Positions 9,184 through 18,866 are shown, counted from the first letter of the stretch. The stretch: DNA of 64,000 nt from Mastacembelus armatus (GCF_900324485.2 NW_022872898.1:62001-126000); one strand, 5' to 3'. Translations and numbers: made by a program. Notes: generated by a model not told the origin, from the sequence alone.

Positions 9184-9605
9184 CTAATTCAGTGACAGGA
9201 AGCATTTTCTATCGATTAAGTCCTGAACACTGAACTGTTTATCGCTGGGAACAAAGGACTGGACCTCCTCGTTCCTGCTGGCGGGGTCGTTGCTTCTGTG
9301 GTCCGGGTCGGTTAAATCTTGATCTTGATTCTCCTCTTTTATTCTGCTCTTCCACTGGTCATGGTCAATGAATTCCAGGTCCTGATCCCCCTCTTTAATT
9401 TCGGTTTTGTTGTAGTTGTAGTAGACAGAGTCTGCTGCTGTTTCTCCTCCTTTATTCCCCACAGATAGCCATCCTGGTGGACGAATACCAGATCATCTTC
9501 CTCCTCTTTTAGTCCGGTTTTATAGTGGTCCTGGTCGATATAATCTGAGTCCTGCTTCTCTACCTTCATCCTGCTGTTGTAGTGGTCCTGATCGATTAAA
9601 TTCAT
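9184..9605 (-). CDS. Acidic 19-residue-repeat ORF (unrecognised)
   Basis: On the minus strand the frame starts MNLIDQDHYNSRMKVEKQD, followed by units DQDHYKTGLKEEEDDLVFV and HQDGYLWGIKEEKQQQT. Later units (NKTEIKEGDQDPEFI-like, DHDQW-like, DPDHRSND) and the LIDRK...SLN end are in a second overlapping frame. Each unit is 19 residues (57 bp), acidic, with D-Q-D-H-Y at its head and K-E-E in the middle. No signal peptide, membrane segment or known domain is seen. The copy just 5' of it lacks about 460 bp relative to 54360-54830. Confidence 0.4.
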
Positions 9606-10390
9606 GTTCTGATTCTGTGTTTTACACTGCCATGTTGCAGCTCAGAAATTGTTTCTTTGGTGTCTGTATACTGTATAAACGTCTTCCTGTTTCACTTCTA
9701 TCAATGCATGCTCCTAATGATCTGTACACCATTGGTAACATCTACAGACTCCTATGATAACAACAGCAAGATAAGGTAAGGCCTTAGTCTACTTAGCCTT
9801 CCATTTTAATGATCACTGTGTGGATTTCAGTATGTTCACTCCACTGCAAAGACCAGTGTGTTCACTGGTCATCTAAAGCAGTGAATTCTACATACTCCTA
9901 TAGTTTTGGTATCAGCTTGGCTAAGGCTTCAGGCTATTGATTGGTGAGATCCTCAGTGTGGAATAACCTGTGGTTAACAAGGCACATAACATATCAAACA
10001 TAGAGGATACCGAATGTGACTTGAATACACAACCTTCTGATCTGAAGTCAGACACAAATTAAACAAACAAATTTATGTATACAGCTTTATTTCTATTATT
10101 CACCCTTCTCTGTCCTCTCCTACTCCATTTTACTTTTCTTTGTTCTGTTTCATTCTTCCCTCTTTATTCTTCTAATTCATATTTAATTCCTTCAGTTCTT
10201 CCTTCCTGCTAAAAATATTATATATTAGTGTGACACTTCTTTCTTTAACAATTTTCTTCCTATGTGCCAAAACAGACACTGTTGAACTGTTGCTACAGAG
10301 ATAGACCACAGGTGTGTTTGGCTACTAGTCACAGATGTTATTGTCTGGGTAATACTGTCATTACCTTTTCCTAACCAGGTCACATGACAG

Positions 10391-10426
10391 CTGAACTGCT
10401 TCCAGGTAGGTCTGGAAGCAGTTCAG
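10391..10426 (+). repeat. Perfect 15-bp hairpin
   Basis: ctgaactgcttccag, a 6-nt loop and the exact reverse complement. The mirror copy is 53607-53642. In the third copy only the inner half remains, at the join near 466. Confidence 0.85.
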
Positions 10427-10429
10427 TAC

Positions 10430-10933
10430 TCTATCACCATGACTAATCATCAGAGGTGGAGTCACATACAGTCTCCTAGAGAAAAGAAAGCCAGGCCTGG
10501 TCATTGAGATACACATCACTCCTTGTTTCCCCAGTGGTCCCTGCTCTTCAGGTTTAACTTGATTGTCTGAACACATCTGAATCAGTTGATCAGCAGTGGG
10601 TAGGCATAAGGCAGGGATAGTTGGAAAACAAGCAAGCCAGTGGCTTTCAAGGACCTAGGGATGGCTAAACCTGCACTAGAGACAGCAAAGACCAGTGTAA
10701 AACTGAAAGATTTTCTGGTCCAATTCTCACATTCTCCATCAAACCTGTGATGCTTTCACAACATGCTGCTCTACAACAAATATCCTCATCTGGATAGAAA
10801 ACAGTCCCAACTTGAGACATGAGACCAGCGTGTTAAAGAAGTGCAGCTCTGAAAAGGAGTTTGACAAACATGAATCTTCTTTATGAAACAGGAGCATGTA
10901 GGGAGGAGACAAGAAGAGAATCTAAACAGAAAC
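10430..10933 (+). other. Non-coding arm sequence
   Basis: Mirrored at about 53091-53600. No gene or tRNA seen. Confidence 0.6.
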
Positions 10934-11040
10934 AGTGTGGTCTAAGGTGCCAGACTCAAGGTTTTGTTCCTTCCTATGAACAGGGCATTCTGGTCTCCAG
11001 GTGGAGGTGTGGGTTCAAATCTCACTCCTGAGTCCTGACA
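10934..11040 (+). pseudogene. tRNA-Leu-CAA pseudogene with intron
   Basis: gtggtctaaggtgccagactcaag is the D-to-anticodon part of tRNA-Leu-CAA. It is followed by a roughly 27-nt intron-like insert, then ttctggtctcc, the variable arm, B box ggttcaaatc and a tcctgaca end. The acceptor 5' strand is replaced by unrelated bases, and the 3' end carries a small duplication (cctgagtcctgaca). Mirror copy 52984-53090. Confidence 0.7.
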
Positions 11041-11254
11041 GATGTTTTCATGTATTGATTTCTATCCTGTACTTTGATAACATTCTCTGTCTCTCTCTTT
11101 GTAAAGTCATTTTCTACTTGAATATGTACATGTAACAGAAACAACATTGAATCAGGTTAATGCAAAGATATTCTGCATTAACCTAATAGTCAATTGGCAG
11201 AACATAGGTGGATCCAAGTATACCACATTTACAGTTAAATGTGTGTTATACACA

Positions 11255-11331
11255 GCCTGGCTAGCTCAGTCAGTAGAGCATGATATTCTTAATCTCAGGG
11301 TTAGGGTTAGGTTTGAGCCCCACTTTGGGTG
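11255..11331 (+). pseudogene. tRNA-Lys-CTT pseudogene with telomere-like insert
   Basis: gcctggctagctcagtcagtagagcatg and the CTT loop (ttcttaatc) are Lys-like. In the variable/T-arm region, agggttagggttagg (11297-11311) replaces agggtcgtggg. This adds 4 nt and breaks the T stem. Copies: 42399-42475, 52693-52769 (minus), and a 3' piece near 56995-57030. Confidence 0.75.
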
Positions 11332-11339
11332 GTGGTGAT

Positions 11340-11667
11340 TCTACAGGAGAGCTCCATGTGTTGAGAAGAGGTGATGTGACTTCAGGGGGGTAATAGGAGA
11401 AGGTGTTTCAGTGTCATTAAATAAATATAGATGAGTGACTGTATCATAAATGTTTCCAGATTGAAACACAGACTAGGGGGAATTTCCAGACATAGAACAT
11501 TATGTTTCAATACCTGCTGTTTTATTATTTGTTGAAAAGGTAACTGCACAGTTTACAGAGGAAACCTGGTGTTTACTGCTTTTTTCCTTTCACTCTCAAA
11601 GCTCAGAACATGTTCTTATTCAATTTTCCTTGAATTAAGTTATGAACATCCTTTTTAAAGGAACCAC
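11340..11667 (+). other. Non-coding spacer between Lys copies
   Basis: Mirrored at about 52340-52685. No gene seen. Confidence 0.6.
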
Positions 11668-11740
11668 CGCCCAACGTGGGGATCGAACCCACGACCCTGA
11701 GATTAAGAGTCTCATGCTCTACCGACTGAGCTAGTCAGGC
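11668..11740 (-). tRNA. tRNA-Lys-CTT
   Basis: A complete 73-nt Lys tRNA: acceptor gcctgac/gttgggc pairs throughout with wobbles, A box tagctcagtcgg, anticodon stem tgaga/tctca with CTT, T stem gtggg/cccac around ttcgatc, discriminator G. It carries all expected vertebrate Lys-CTT features. The mirror copy at 52262-52333 has a ruined T arm, so only the left arm keeps a good gene. No T4 terminator immediately follows. Confidence 0.9.
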
Positions 11741-11756
11741 TTGGACACCAACTGGA

Positions 11757-12020
11757 CAGCATGGTGGATGAGTGGTTGGAACTGTTGTGTCACAGCAAAC
11801 CCTGCAGTGGCCTTTATGTGTGGAGTTTTCATGCTGGTGGGTACTCTGGTTTCCTCCCACAGTCAAAATGTATGTCAGGTTGACTGGTGATTCTAAATTG
11901 CCCATTGTCTGTCTATATGTGACCATGTGATGGACTGGTGACATGTCCAGTGTGTACCCCTGCCTTTCACCTGAAGAGAGCTGGGATAGGCTCCAGTAGA
12001 TCCCTGGGACCCTGGGATGT
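11757..12020 (+). mobile_element. tRNA-derived SINE copy
   Basis: The abundant fish repeat with agcatggtggatgagtgg at the head, the cctcccacagtc and gtgatggactggtgac core and the ataggctccag tail. Old and indel-rich. Mirror copy 51960-52245. Family name not asserted. Confidence 0.7.
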
Positions 12021-12439
12021 TTTATTCCAGTCATAAAACTAATCACAGTTATAGGGCTGAGCTCAGTTGTATCAGTGTCTCACTTGAATTATGTTCATAT
12101 GGTTGTTCCATGGTGACAGTTTATGAATCAGTGCAGTAACATTAGACTGTAAGTAGACTGTTACTATTGCAGAACAGTATTTATACTAAAGTCTCCAGTA
12201 AAAATGTATCTGTGTAATAAAGTGCTATGTCATTTGCTGATGATGTTAAATCTTTTGTGATCCCATTTATAGACCACTGTGAAATGAAATACAACTGCAA
12301 AATAATGAGCTAACTGCTAACTGAGGTGAGCTGACTGCAACAGTCATCCAGGCCAGGTAGCTCCTTCGGCAACAACAGAGACTGACTGTTACACACTGAA
12401 TGTATGTCTGTATAAATATAAACCTAAATATGAACATAA
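12020..12439 (+). other. Non-coding arm sequence
   Basis: Mirrored at about 51520-51960. No gene seen. Confidence 0.6.
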
Positions 12440-12471
12440 ATGCTGCTAAACAGAGAATTGTTTAGCAGCAT
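12440..12471 (+). repeat. Perfect 12-bp hairpin abutting the Pro pseudogene
   Basis: atgctgctaaac, loop agagaatt, and its reverse complement. The right arm at this site (51485-51520) instead has about 31 bp that also appear beside the Pro copy at 27345-27395. The hairpin is therefore the derived state. Confidence 0.8.
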
Positions 12472-12473
12472 GT

Positions 12474-12528
12474 GGCTTGTTGGTCTAGAGGTATGATTCT
12501 CTCCCGGGTTCAAGTCCTGGACGAGCCC
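12474..12528 (+). pseudogene. tRNA-Pro lacking its anticodon arm
   Basis: ggcttgttggtctagaggtatgattctc joins directly to tcccgggttcaagtcc and tggacgagccc. Acceptor, D arm and T arm are good, but about 17 nt containing the anticodon arm are missing. The mirror copy 51430-51484 has the same deletion, so it predates the inversion. Confidence 0.85.
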
Positions 12529-12769
12529 ATTCTTCTTTGAGCAGTAGTAAACTTGGTGAGAAAAACAACAAGGTATGTGTATGTTGAACACATATGTATT
12601 AGACTGTAGATTGACTTGTCTCCGTGAAACAGGTTGGGACCCACAGTAAGCTATCATTTGGACTAACTGACTAACTGTTGGAGTCTGAAACTTTCAACAT
12701 CACAAACACTTAAATGAAACCACCTCAGACACCTCTGCTGTGTAGACTCCTTTTATATCTTTTTACGGG

Positions 12770-13684
12770 GTTTTTGTTTTATTTGAAAACTACTCAGAAG
12801 TTATAACCTATATTTATAACAGACACATATAGACTGGCTGTCCTTCACATAAAATCTGATTTGTAGCATTTGTATTGACAGGTTTATATTTATACAGACA
12901 CATTCAGTGGGTAACAGTCTCTGTGACTGTCACTCTCTGTTGTTGAGAGTCAAGACTTAGACTCAAACTGCAGCTGGAAACTGGTAAGCTCATGGTTTTA
13001 TTGATAGTTTAGCTATAAAAATAGATGTAGCTATAATGAAGTCAGTTTTTAGATACAGTGCATGTAATTAAAAATATCTGAGGGGATTTCACTGAATCCA
13101 ACATGTGGACAGAGGCTGCTACTGAACATGTCTCATCAGCAGCAAAGGGGAAGGCTGGAAGTTTGTTCCAAAAGAAGCCTGTCATACTCAAGACTTGGCA
13201 ACACAGATATAACCATGAGGCTGTTGTACATAGACACATATAGACTGACTGTCTTTCACATAAAATCTGATTTGTAGCATTTGTATTGACAGGTTTATAT
13301 TTATACAGACATACATTCAGTGTGTAACAGTCAGTCTCTGTTGTTGCTGAAGGAGCTACCTGGCCTGGATGACTGTTGTGTTGCTGAGTTAGTCTGTTGC
13401 TGTTTCTATTTACAAAAATGTAAAAAAAAGAGTAACACAATCTGAGACCTGGTGTATTGGTTTACATTGCATATTATAACACAATATTAGTAGTAAGTAG
13501 TATTATATATGTAGTATTAATACCACATGGTTTTGCACTGAAATCACAAAAAGGCACAATGACATAAGAACATGTCTTTATGTACCACATTTTTTTGATT
13601 TTTTGATCTCTGAAGTTCTCTCCTTACCCTATTCATTTAGCCCTAAGACACAAATATAGAAAAAATTGAAAATAAATTGACCTC
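12770..13684 (-). other. Non-coding, highly conserved between arms
   Basis: Matches 50272-51190 inverted and 1-466 inverted. The 132-codon minus-strand ORF here is identical in both arms, but its translation shows no domain and the identity is explained by recent duplication. No gene called. Confidence 0.55.
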
Positions 13685-14012
13685 TCAGATTTTCTTAGTC
13701 ATCTTCAGAGCTTTACAGTCCCACTTGTAGAGGAGCCAGGCATTAATCACAGCAAGGATGATGGTGTTCCAGAAGATGTAAATGTACCAGCGGTGGGATT
13801 TCATGAAGAACTTGTACTTGGTAGCAAATGAGTCCAACAAATCCACACCTCCCATGTGTTTGTTGTAGGTACCAACAATGTAAGACCTCTCAACATCAAT
13901 GAGGGGTTTGGTAGCTGAATCGCTGAATCTTCTGCACAGGTTCAGGTCCAGCAAAGGATGACACAAGTGTGACCGCTCTGTTGTCGTACCATTTGACAGT
14001 GCAGATGTTGTG
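13685..14012 (-). mobile_element. piggyBac transposase C-terminal fragment
   Basis: The minus strand encodes KWYDNRAVTLVSSFAGPEP in one frame and, after a frame change, DVERSYIVGTYNKHMGGVDL, then RWYIYIFWNTIILAVINAW. Both are hallmarks of the piggyBac (PGBD) transposase, with the last catalytic Asp region at GGVDLLD. Only about 110 codons remain and there are no terminal repeats. Mirror copy 49930-50271 differs at three residues. Confidence 0.85.
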
Positions 14013-14021
14013 ATTCTGGGC

Positions 14022-15090
14022 AGCATGGTGGATGAGTGGTTAGCACTGTTGCCTCACAGCAAGACCGTAGTGGGTTTGCAACCTGGCCTTTCTGTGTGGA
14101 GTTTGCATGTTCTCCCCGTGCTTGTGTGGGTTTACTCCGGGTTTCCTCCCACAGTCCGAAAACATGCATGTTAGGTTAATTGGTGAATCTGAATTGCCCG
14201 TAGGAGTGAGTGTGAGTGTGTGAGGTTGTCTGTCTTTGCGTGTCTCTATGTGGCCCTGTGATGGACTGGTGACCTGTCCAGGGTGTACCCCTTGTTATGA
14301 CCCTATGGGTCATTATGTGTGTATGGTTGTGTGTTATTGACCCTCCCCATTACGTGTGTATGTGTGTGGGTGTGACGGAGGATGGAGTGGGCGTGGACGT
14401 AGGAAGCCCGTGGATTGGACTTCCGGGATTGGTCCAACACTTCCCGGAAGGACTATAAGAAGCCCACGGATTGCTGTTCGAGAGAGCTATTCTCCCACCT
14501 TTGCCATTCCCAACTACTTTGCTAGAGATTTCGACTTCGAGTTAGTTAGTTAGTTAGATATTAGGTTTTGTTTCGTTTTGTAGGTAGTGTTAATGATAGG
14601 ACTTTCGTTATTTAGATTAGAAATACTTAGAGATTTAGGTTACGTTTGTGTTTTGTTTTCTCCGGTTTGTTTTAGGAGTTTCCAGGCTAGCGACCTGTGA
14701 TTTTGTGTTATTTCTTTTGATTAGCTATTATAGGGCTGTTTAGCGTTTTTGTTATTTTGATCTTTTGTTTGATTGATATCGTAGGGCTCACGGAGCGTTT
14801 TGTTTGAGTAGGGCTAAATTAGCGTTTTGTTTGTGCTGAACATTCTGTATTGTATTCTGTGTTTAAACAGAATAAATATTCTTGTTAATTGTAGTTCGTC
14901 CAGTTCGTGTTTGTTGAGAGTGGAAGAGGTTTGGAGGAAAACTCCACAATCGTGTTACGCTCCGGCAACCCCTAGGCTGGGGCGTAACACCCTGCCTTTC
15001 ACCCGAGAGAGAGCTGGGATAGGCTCCAGCAGATCCCCGTGACCCTGGCTTTCAGGAAAAAGTGGGTACAGAAGATGGATGGATGTTGTG
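14022..15090 (+). mobile_element. tRNA-derived SINE, split by a solo LTR
   Basis: Head gcagcatggtggatgagtgg at 14022, middle to gtacccct at 14292, then after the LTR the tail gcctttcacccgagag to aagatggatgga. The mirror copy (about 49575-49940) is the same SINE without the insertion. Confidence 0.85.
14293..14989 (+). mobile_element. Solo LTR (retroelement fossil), 697 bp
   Basis: Ends are tgttatgacc and gggcgtaaca, so the termini are TG...CA with a short inverted repeat, flanked by a 4-bp ccct duplication. It holds a TATA-like ctataaga near 14452 and an aataaa signal near 14870, as expected for an LTR. No internal coding region is present, so this is a solo LTR left by recombination. The other arm has an empty site at the matching place. 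Superfamily not determined (Ty3/gypsy-like or retrovirus-like). Younger than the inverted duplication. Confidence 0.8.
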
Positions 15091-15235
15091 GTTCCCTACC
15101 ACTCAGACATCAAAGCTTCCTCTCCCACTTATAAACACCTCTTCTATCCAATAGCATTGTGAGGACAAACAACAGAAGAATTGAATTTTAGAATTGTTAA
15201 AAGTGATGTTGTAATTCTGCAACAGTGGGCTTTAC

Positions 15236-15345
15236 ATGGTTAAATTCATTCTTGTAGTGGTCTTGGTGAATAAAATTCGGGTCCTGGTTCTCGTTTATCA
15301 TCCCACTGCTGTAGTGGTCCTGGTCCCAGAGGCCGGTGGATCGAA
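15236..15345 (-). other. Acidic-repeat fragment, two units
   Basis: The minus strand reads LWDQDHYSSGMINENQDPNF followed by IHQDHYKNEFN. These are units of the same 19-residue family as 9184-9605 but clearly diverged, so the family had several members before the duplications. The plus-strand ORF here is only its shadow. Mirror copy about 49312-49421. Confidence 0.5.
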
Positions 15346-15576
15346 ACCATCCTTTGCTATACGTTTAGATTATGATACTGACACAATGACACAGTTGGGA
15401 AGAAACGGTGTGTTGGGGATGTGGGGGTTCCATTCAGAGCTGATGTTACTATAGCTTTACTTCAAACCCAAGTGTCAGAAAACTTCATTATTGACTAATC
15501 AGCCATAAAATTAACTATAACATCTATTCCTCTACAACCAAGTGTCTATATACTATGTTAACATTACTAAGAATCT

Positions 15577-15739
15577 AAAGGTTGAGTCATAGCAAATGGA
15601 CTTTCAGTTTTAAGGCCTCAACGTTTCACCACCCATCCAGGTGGCTTCATTAGTCTAAGAGAAAGTTGGACTGGAACCTGCAATTTATCTGACAGAGATA
15701 AACTGGAACTGAAAGTCCAATTGCCACGACTCAACCTTT
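15577..15739 (+). mobile_element. Foldback (inverted-terminal-repeat) element, 163 bp
   Basis: aaaggttgagtcatagcaa at the left matches the reverse complement of the right end (ttgccacgactcaaccttt) over about 30 bp. Between them is a segment reading caccacccatccaggtggc. Mirror copy 48918-49080. Non-autonomous; no coding potential. Confidence 0.6.
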
Positions 15740-16112
15740 GATAATTTGTTTTTTTTTTTCTCTAGCTGACTTTCTTCTCAGAATTCTTCTTTGTCTCTGA
15801 ATTGTGACTCTTTCCCTCAGACAAATATCACAGTGCCCATAATCCTCTTCTGTAAAGCTTTGAGAATAACTGAATAGATAAACATGCTGCCATGACAAAG
15901 TACAGCTGACCTGGTTGAGCTCAAACCACCGTTGTTTCAGTCAAATAAAGGCACTTGAAGACTTGTAACACAGAAACACTGGAATGATTGAGAAGGGAAT
16001 GACTTTAATACTTCACCATCAAAGCTATGCTATTAGTTTGTAGGTATGACTTCTTGACTTTCAACTCATTTATGGGCAAACTCTGAATAAAGAGGAATCA
16101 CCAGAAGGAAGA
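15740..16112 (+). other. Non-coding arm sequence
   Basis: Mirrored at about 48566-48917. No gene seen. Confidence 0.6.
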
Positions 16113-16184
16113 CCTCCCTGGCTCGACTTGAACCACCAACCTTTCAGTTAACAGCCGAATGCACTGACCTATTACGCCACTGAC
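16113..16184 (-). pseudogene. tRNA-Asn-GTT pseudogene
   Basis: The minus strand has ttcggctgttaactgaaagg, the Asn anticodon arm with GTT, and B box ggttcaagtc. The acceptor has lost 2 nt relative to the mirror copy 48492-48565, and the T stem (ggtgg/cgagc) does not pair in either copy. Confidence 0.75.
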
Positions 16185-16339
16185 TGTCTAAACAAAGCAC
16201 AATACATATGACTGCACATGATTTCAGATGGGCATTGAGAAGAAGCCCTGTGTGAGGTCTGACCTTTTTATATCAGGTTCTGGTATAAAAAGAAGAAAGT
16301 TCCTCCTTTTATGATTGGATGTTTTGAGAACAGTAAGAT

Positions 16340-16505
16340 GTTGATGTGCACCTGACATACATGTTTTTGGACTGTGGGAGGAAACCAGAGTAGCTCCACA
16401 CAAGCATGTGGATGATATGCAACCTCAACACAGAAAGACCCCCACCAGGTTTCTAACCAGCCTGAGCCTTCTTGCTGTGAGGCAACAATGTTAACCACTC
16501 ATCCA
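16340..16505 (-). mobile_element. SINE fragment (5' part)
   Basis: Reverse complement shows gatgagtggttaacattgtt, gcctcacagcaagaagg and cctcccacagtc. Mirror copy about 48010-48165. Confidence 0.65.
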
Positions 16506-17057
16506 AAGTGATGCCCTTGCTCTGAATCAGTATGAAGCAAAAATGAGTGACTGTGTGGAAGCACCGACACAGTCAGAAATGGTCACATCTGCTGGACAAT
16601 CCTCATCCTGCATTTGCAGATGTAAGGGAGGGTCCAATGGCTGTGAGGTGTCATGTAAAATTCCAGCGTTTGTCTGAGAGGCCTGCAGTTTGTACGGGGT
16701 CAGTCATGGGGGAATGTTGAGTTTTCCTGCCTTAGACTGTGGTCTGAAGGGCAAGTCCTGAACCCTTTTTGTAAAGGCATTTTTGGACTTTTTCTGCTTG
16801 TTTGGTTTAAATACCGACAGTTTACAGATATTGTGACCACCTCATGGACTTTAAGACAGTGACACCAACCTGTAAAAACTCAGCTGAATCAATGTTGTTT
16901 AAAACTGTCAAAAAACAAAAAAGAGTATCTCATCAGCGGTTAGATCTCAACAGTCTCAGACTTCCCTGTGTCTTACTGCAATCCTATATGTTCCTGTTTT
17001 TTAATGTTTGTCCTCGCTAGTTATCCATATGTAGTTTCCCAAAGGAAACACACATAC
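16506..17057 (+). other. Non-coding arm sequence
   Basis: Mirrored at about 47474-48005 with a net deletion of about 146 bp on the left. A segment resembling this (detect by acagaccccatacaaactac on one strand) also occurs near 27880-27960 and 57400-57470. No gene seen. Confidence 0.55.
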
Positions 17058-17115
17058 AGTCAAGCCCAAAATTATTCATACCCCTGGCAAATTCTGACTT
17101 CAAGTTACTTTTATT
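17058..17115 (+). mobile_element. Tc1/mariner-like MITE, one terminus only
   Basis: cagtcaagcccaaaattatt and ttcatacccctggcaaattc match the terminal repeat of the full MITE at 36587-36841. Sequence leaves the MITE at about 17115 for the start of the tandem unit. Confidence 0.8.
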
Positions 17116-17777
17116 GAAGAAGAAGTACTTTATTAATCCCGAAGGGGAAATTCAGTTGTTACAGCAGTTATTAAATTTGAGATTATTAAATTATATTTAT
17201 TAATAGTAATTCATAAAGTATTAGTAAAGTAATACAGTAATTAACTATTAATTTGGGGGTTGGGTGTGTGTGTGTGTGTTGTGTGTTACATGCATGTGTG
17301 GTGTGTGTGTGTGCACTTGGGTGGGTTAAAAAAGCACAAATACTCACCGTACTTGGCCATATAAGTCACTTTCACTTTCACTTGCTTCACCTTAATGTCG
17401 CAGCAGTTGGTTGGTGCTGCCTTCATTGAACTGGTTAAGTATGATGGGCTCTTCATCTCGTTGGTTCTTCCCTGGAACTAAACAAGCGCATTACTCACTA
17501 TACATGCAGTTTGTGCGTTTAAGAAAAGAGACTTGTCGTCTAGTGTTCAGTTTTATGCATCTATGGAAAAGTTCAACACCAAACCACTGTGTGCTTCCTT
17601 TAATGTTTTGTATCAATCCTAAAACTGTATATAAAACTGTAATAGGCTCCAGCAGATCCCTGTGACCCTAATTAGGAATAAGTGGGTGTAGATCATGCTG
17701 GATGGATGGATAAAAACTGTACATAAGCTAAATTATAAGTAGTTGACTTGTGACTGTCTAGTGTCACAGCTTTTTGT

Positions 17778-17851
17778 GCCTTGTATTGGTGCAGTGGCAG
17801 CGTGTCAGTCTCATAATCTGAAGGCCGTGAGTTCAAACCTCACACGAGGCA
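17778..17851 (+). tRNA. tRNA-Met-CAT, D arm altered
   Basis: Elongator Met: acceptor gccttgt/acgaggc, loop ctcataa with CAT, B box gttcaaacc. Between acceptor and D loop it has an extra base and gtgcagtggcagcg instead of gtgcagttggcagcg. Possibly functional but inferior to 23066-23138. Confidence 0.6.
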
Positions 17852-18540
17852 GGGGTTTTCTTTATGTTCATCTAGAACAGGAGGGTGGCAACCCTTTGTT
17901 TCCTTCACCTTTATACTAGTGATTGCCTGTATCAGATGGGTTTAGCCAATCAGAAGCTGTACCATCCTGTCTCAGATAAGGGCGGATGACTAATTAAGTA
18001 GGTTCTGATGGCCCACACCTGATCCAGTTAGTCAGCAGTGGGTACACCATTTATATTTGGAAAACAAGCAGTGCAGTTTTTCTTGAGGAACATAAGTGCC
18101 AACCCCCCATCTACACCTGTGTGCAGTCATATATATTGAGGATATAGTTAGAAATCAGACTGCTGAAGGGCCTTCAGCTTATTAAGCAAACCAAATGCAT
18201 CACTGCAAGTCATGTGAAAGTTCCATCTGCTTATTGGTTAAACTATTCTGGTGCAAGAATGAGAACATGAAACAAAAAGAATTAGTTATGTTATGCTACT
18301 TTAGTGATTTCTGAGAAGAAAGCCAGAACTCCTAGCAAAAAAAGTCAGAATTTTGAGAAAATTCAAAATTAGACTATTAAAAAACAGATTAGTTTGAAAA
18401 ACCCAGAGGGTCATGAAAAGTCCAAACTAGCTCAGTGTGATAAAAAGATCATAGTTCAGGGTCTTTCTGAATGCATGAAAGATGTGGACAGTCTGTGCAA
18501 ATTGTAAACTGGATTATGGATCCGCATTGTTAAGTTTGTG

Positions 18541-18612
18541 GGGGAATTAGCTCAAGTGGTAGAGCGCTTGCTTAGCATGTAGAGGTAGTGGGATCGATGC
18601 CCACATTCTCCA
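18541..18612 (+). pseudogene. tRNA-Ala-AGC with a 1-nt deletion
   Basis: Identical to 23824-23896 except that one A is missing from the 3' side of the anticodon stem (gtagagg for gtaagagg). This could be decay or an assembly error. Confidence 0.7.
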
Positions 18613-18866
18613 CAAGTCTTTAAAACCCAATCTTAAGACTTCTGTATTATCAGATATCTGCTTTCATATTTGTACATGTATGAACTCAGTCCAGACAAAG
18701 ACAGCATAATGTGTTATAGACAGAGTGAGTGTGAACTGCCAAAGTGCTGTCATCCTTTCACTCCTGCTTTCCTGACTGACATGTTTCCATAAGCAGAAGT
18801 ACAGGAGCCAAGGAGCAGAACAGATGAGGTGGATGGAAAATACCTCAGAAGAGTAGTAAAAACTTT

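Larger units (their letters stand above)
8035..17115 (+). repeat. Left arm of the main inverted duplication
   Basis: Mirrored at about 47415-56525. Coordinate sums are stable over kilobases (63956 across 13.04-14.03 kb, 64024 at 11.3 kb, 64561 at 8.1-8.7 kb, 64657 at 15.2-15.7 kb) and step only at indels. A 132-residue ORF shadow at 13042-13440 is identical in translation to 50516-50914, so identity there is very high. The inner edge falls inside a Tc1-like MITE end at about 17115. Confidence 0.88.

Noticed and set aside
11297-11311. Interpretation as a true interstitial telomere
   Set aside because: Only about two and a half units, inside a tRNA relic, repeated by duplication; kept only as a curiosity.
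13042-13440. 132-residue ORF identical in translation in both arms (13042 and 50516)
   Set aside because: Identity reflects near-perfect duplication of the DNA, not selection; the translation has no domain or composition of a real protein.
17260-17315. GT-rich tracts at 17260, 22545 and 25380 as regulatory Z-DNA elements
   Set aside because: Ordinary dinucleotide microsatellites within duplicated repeats.
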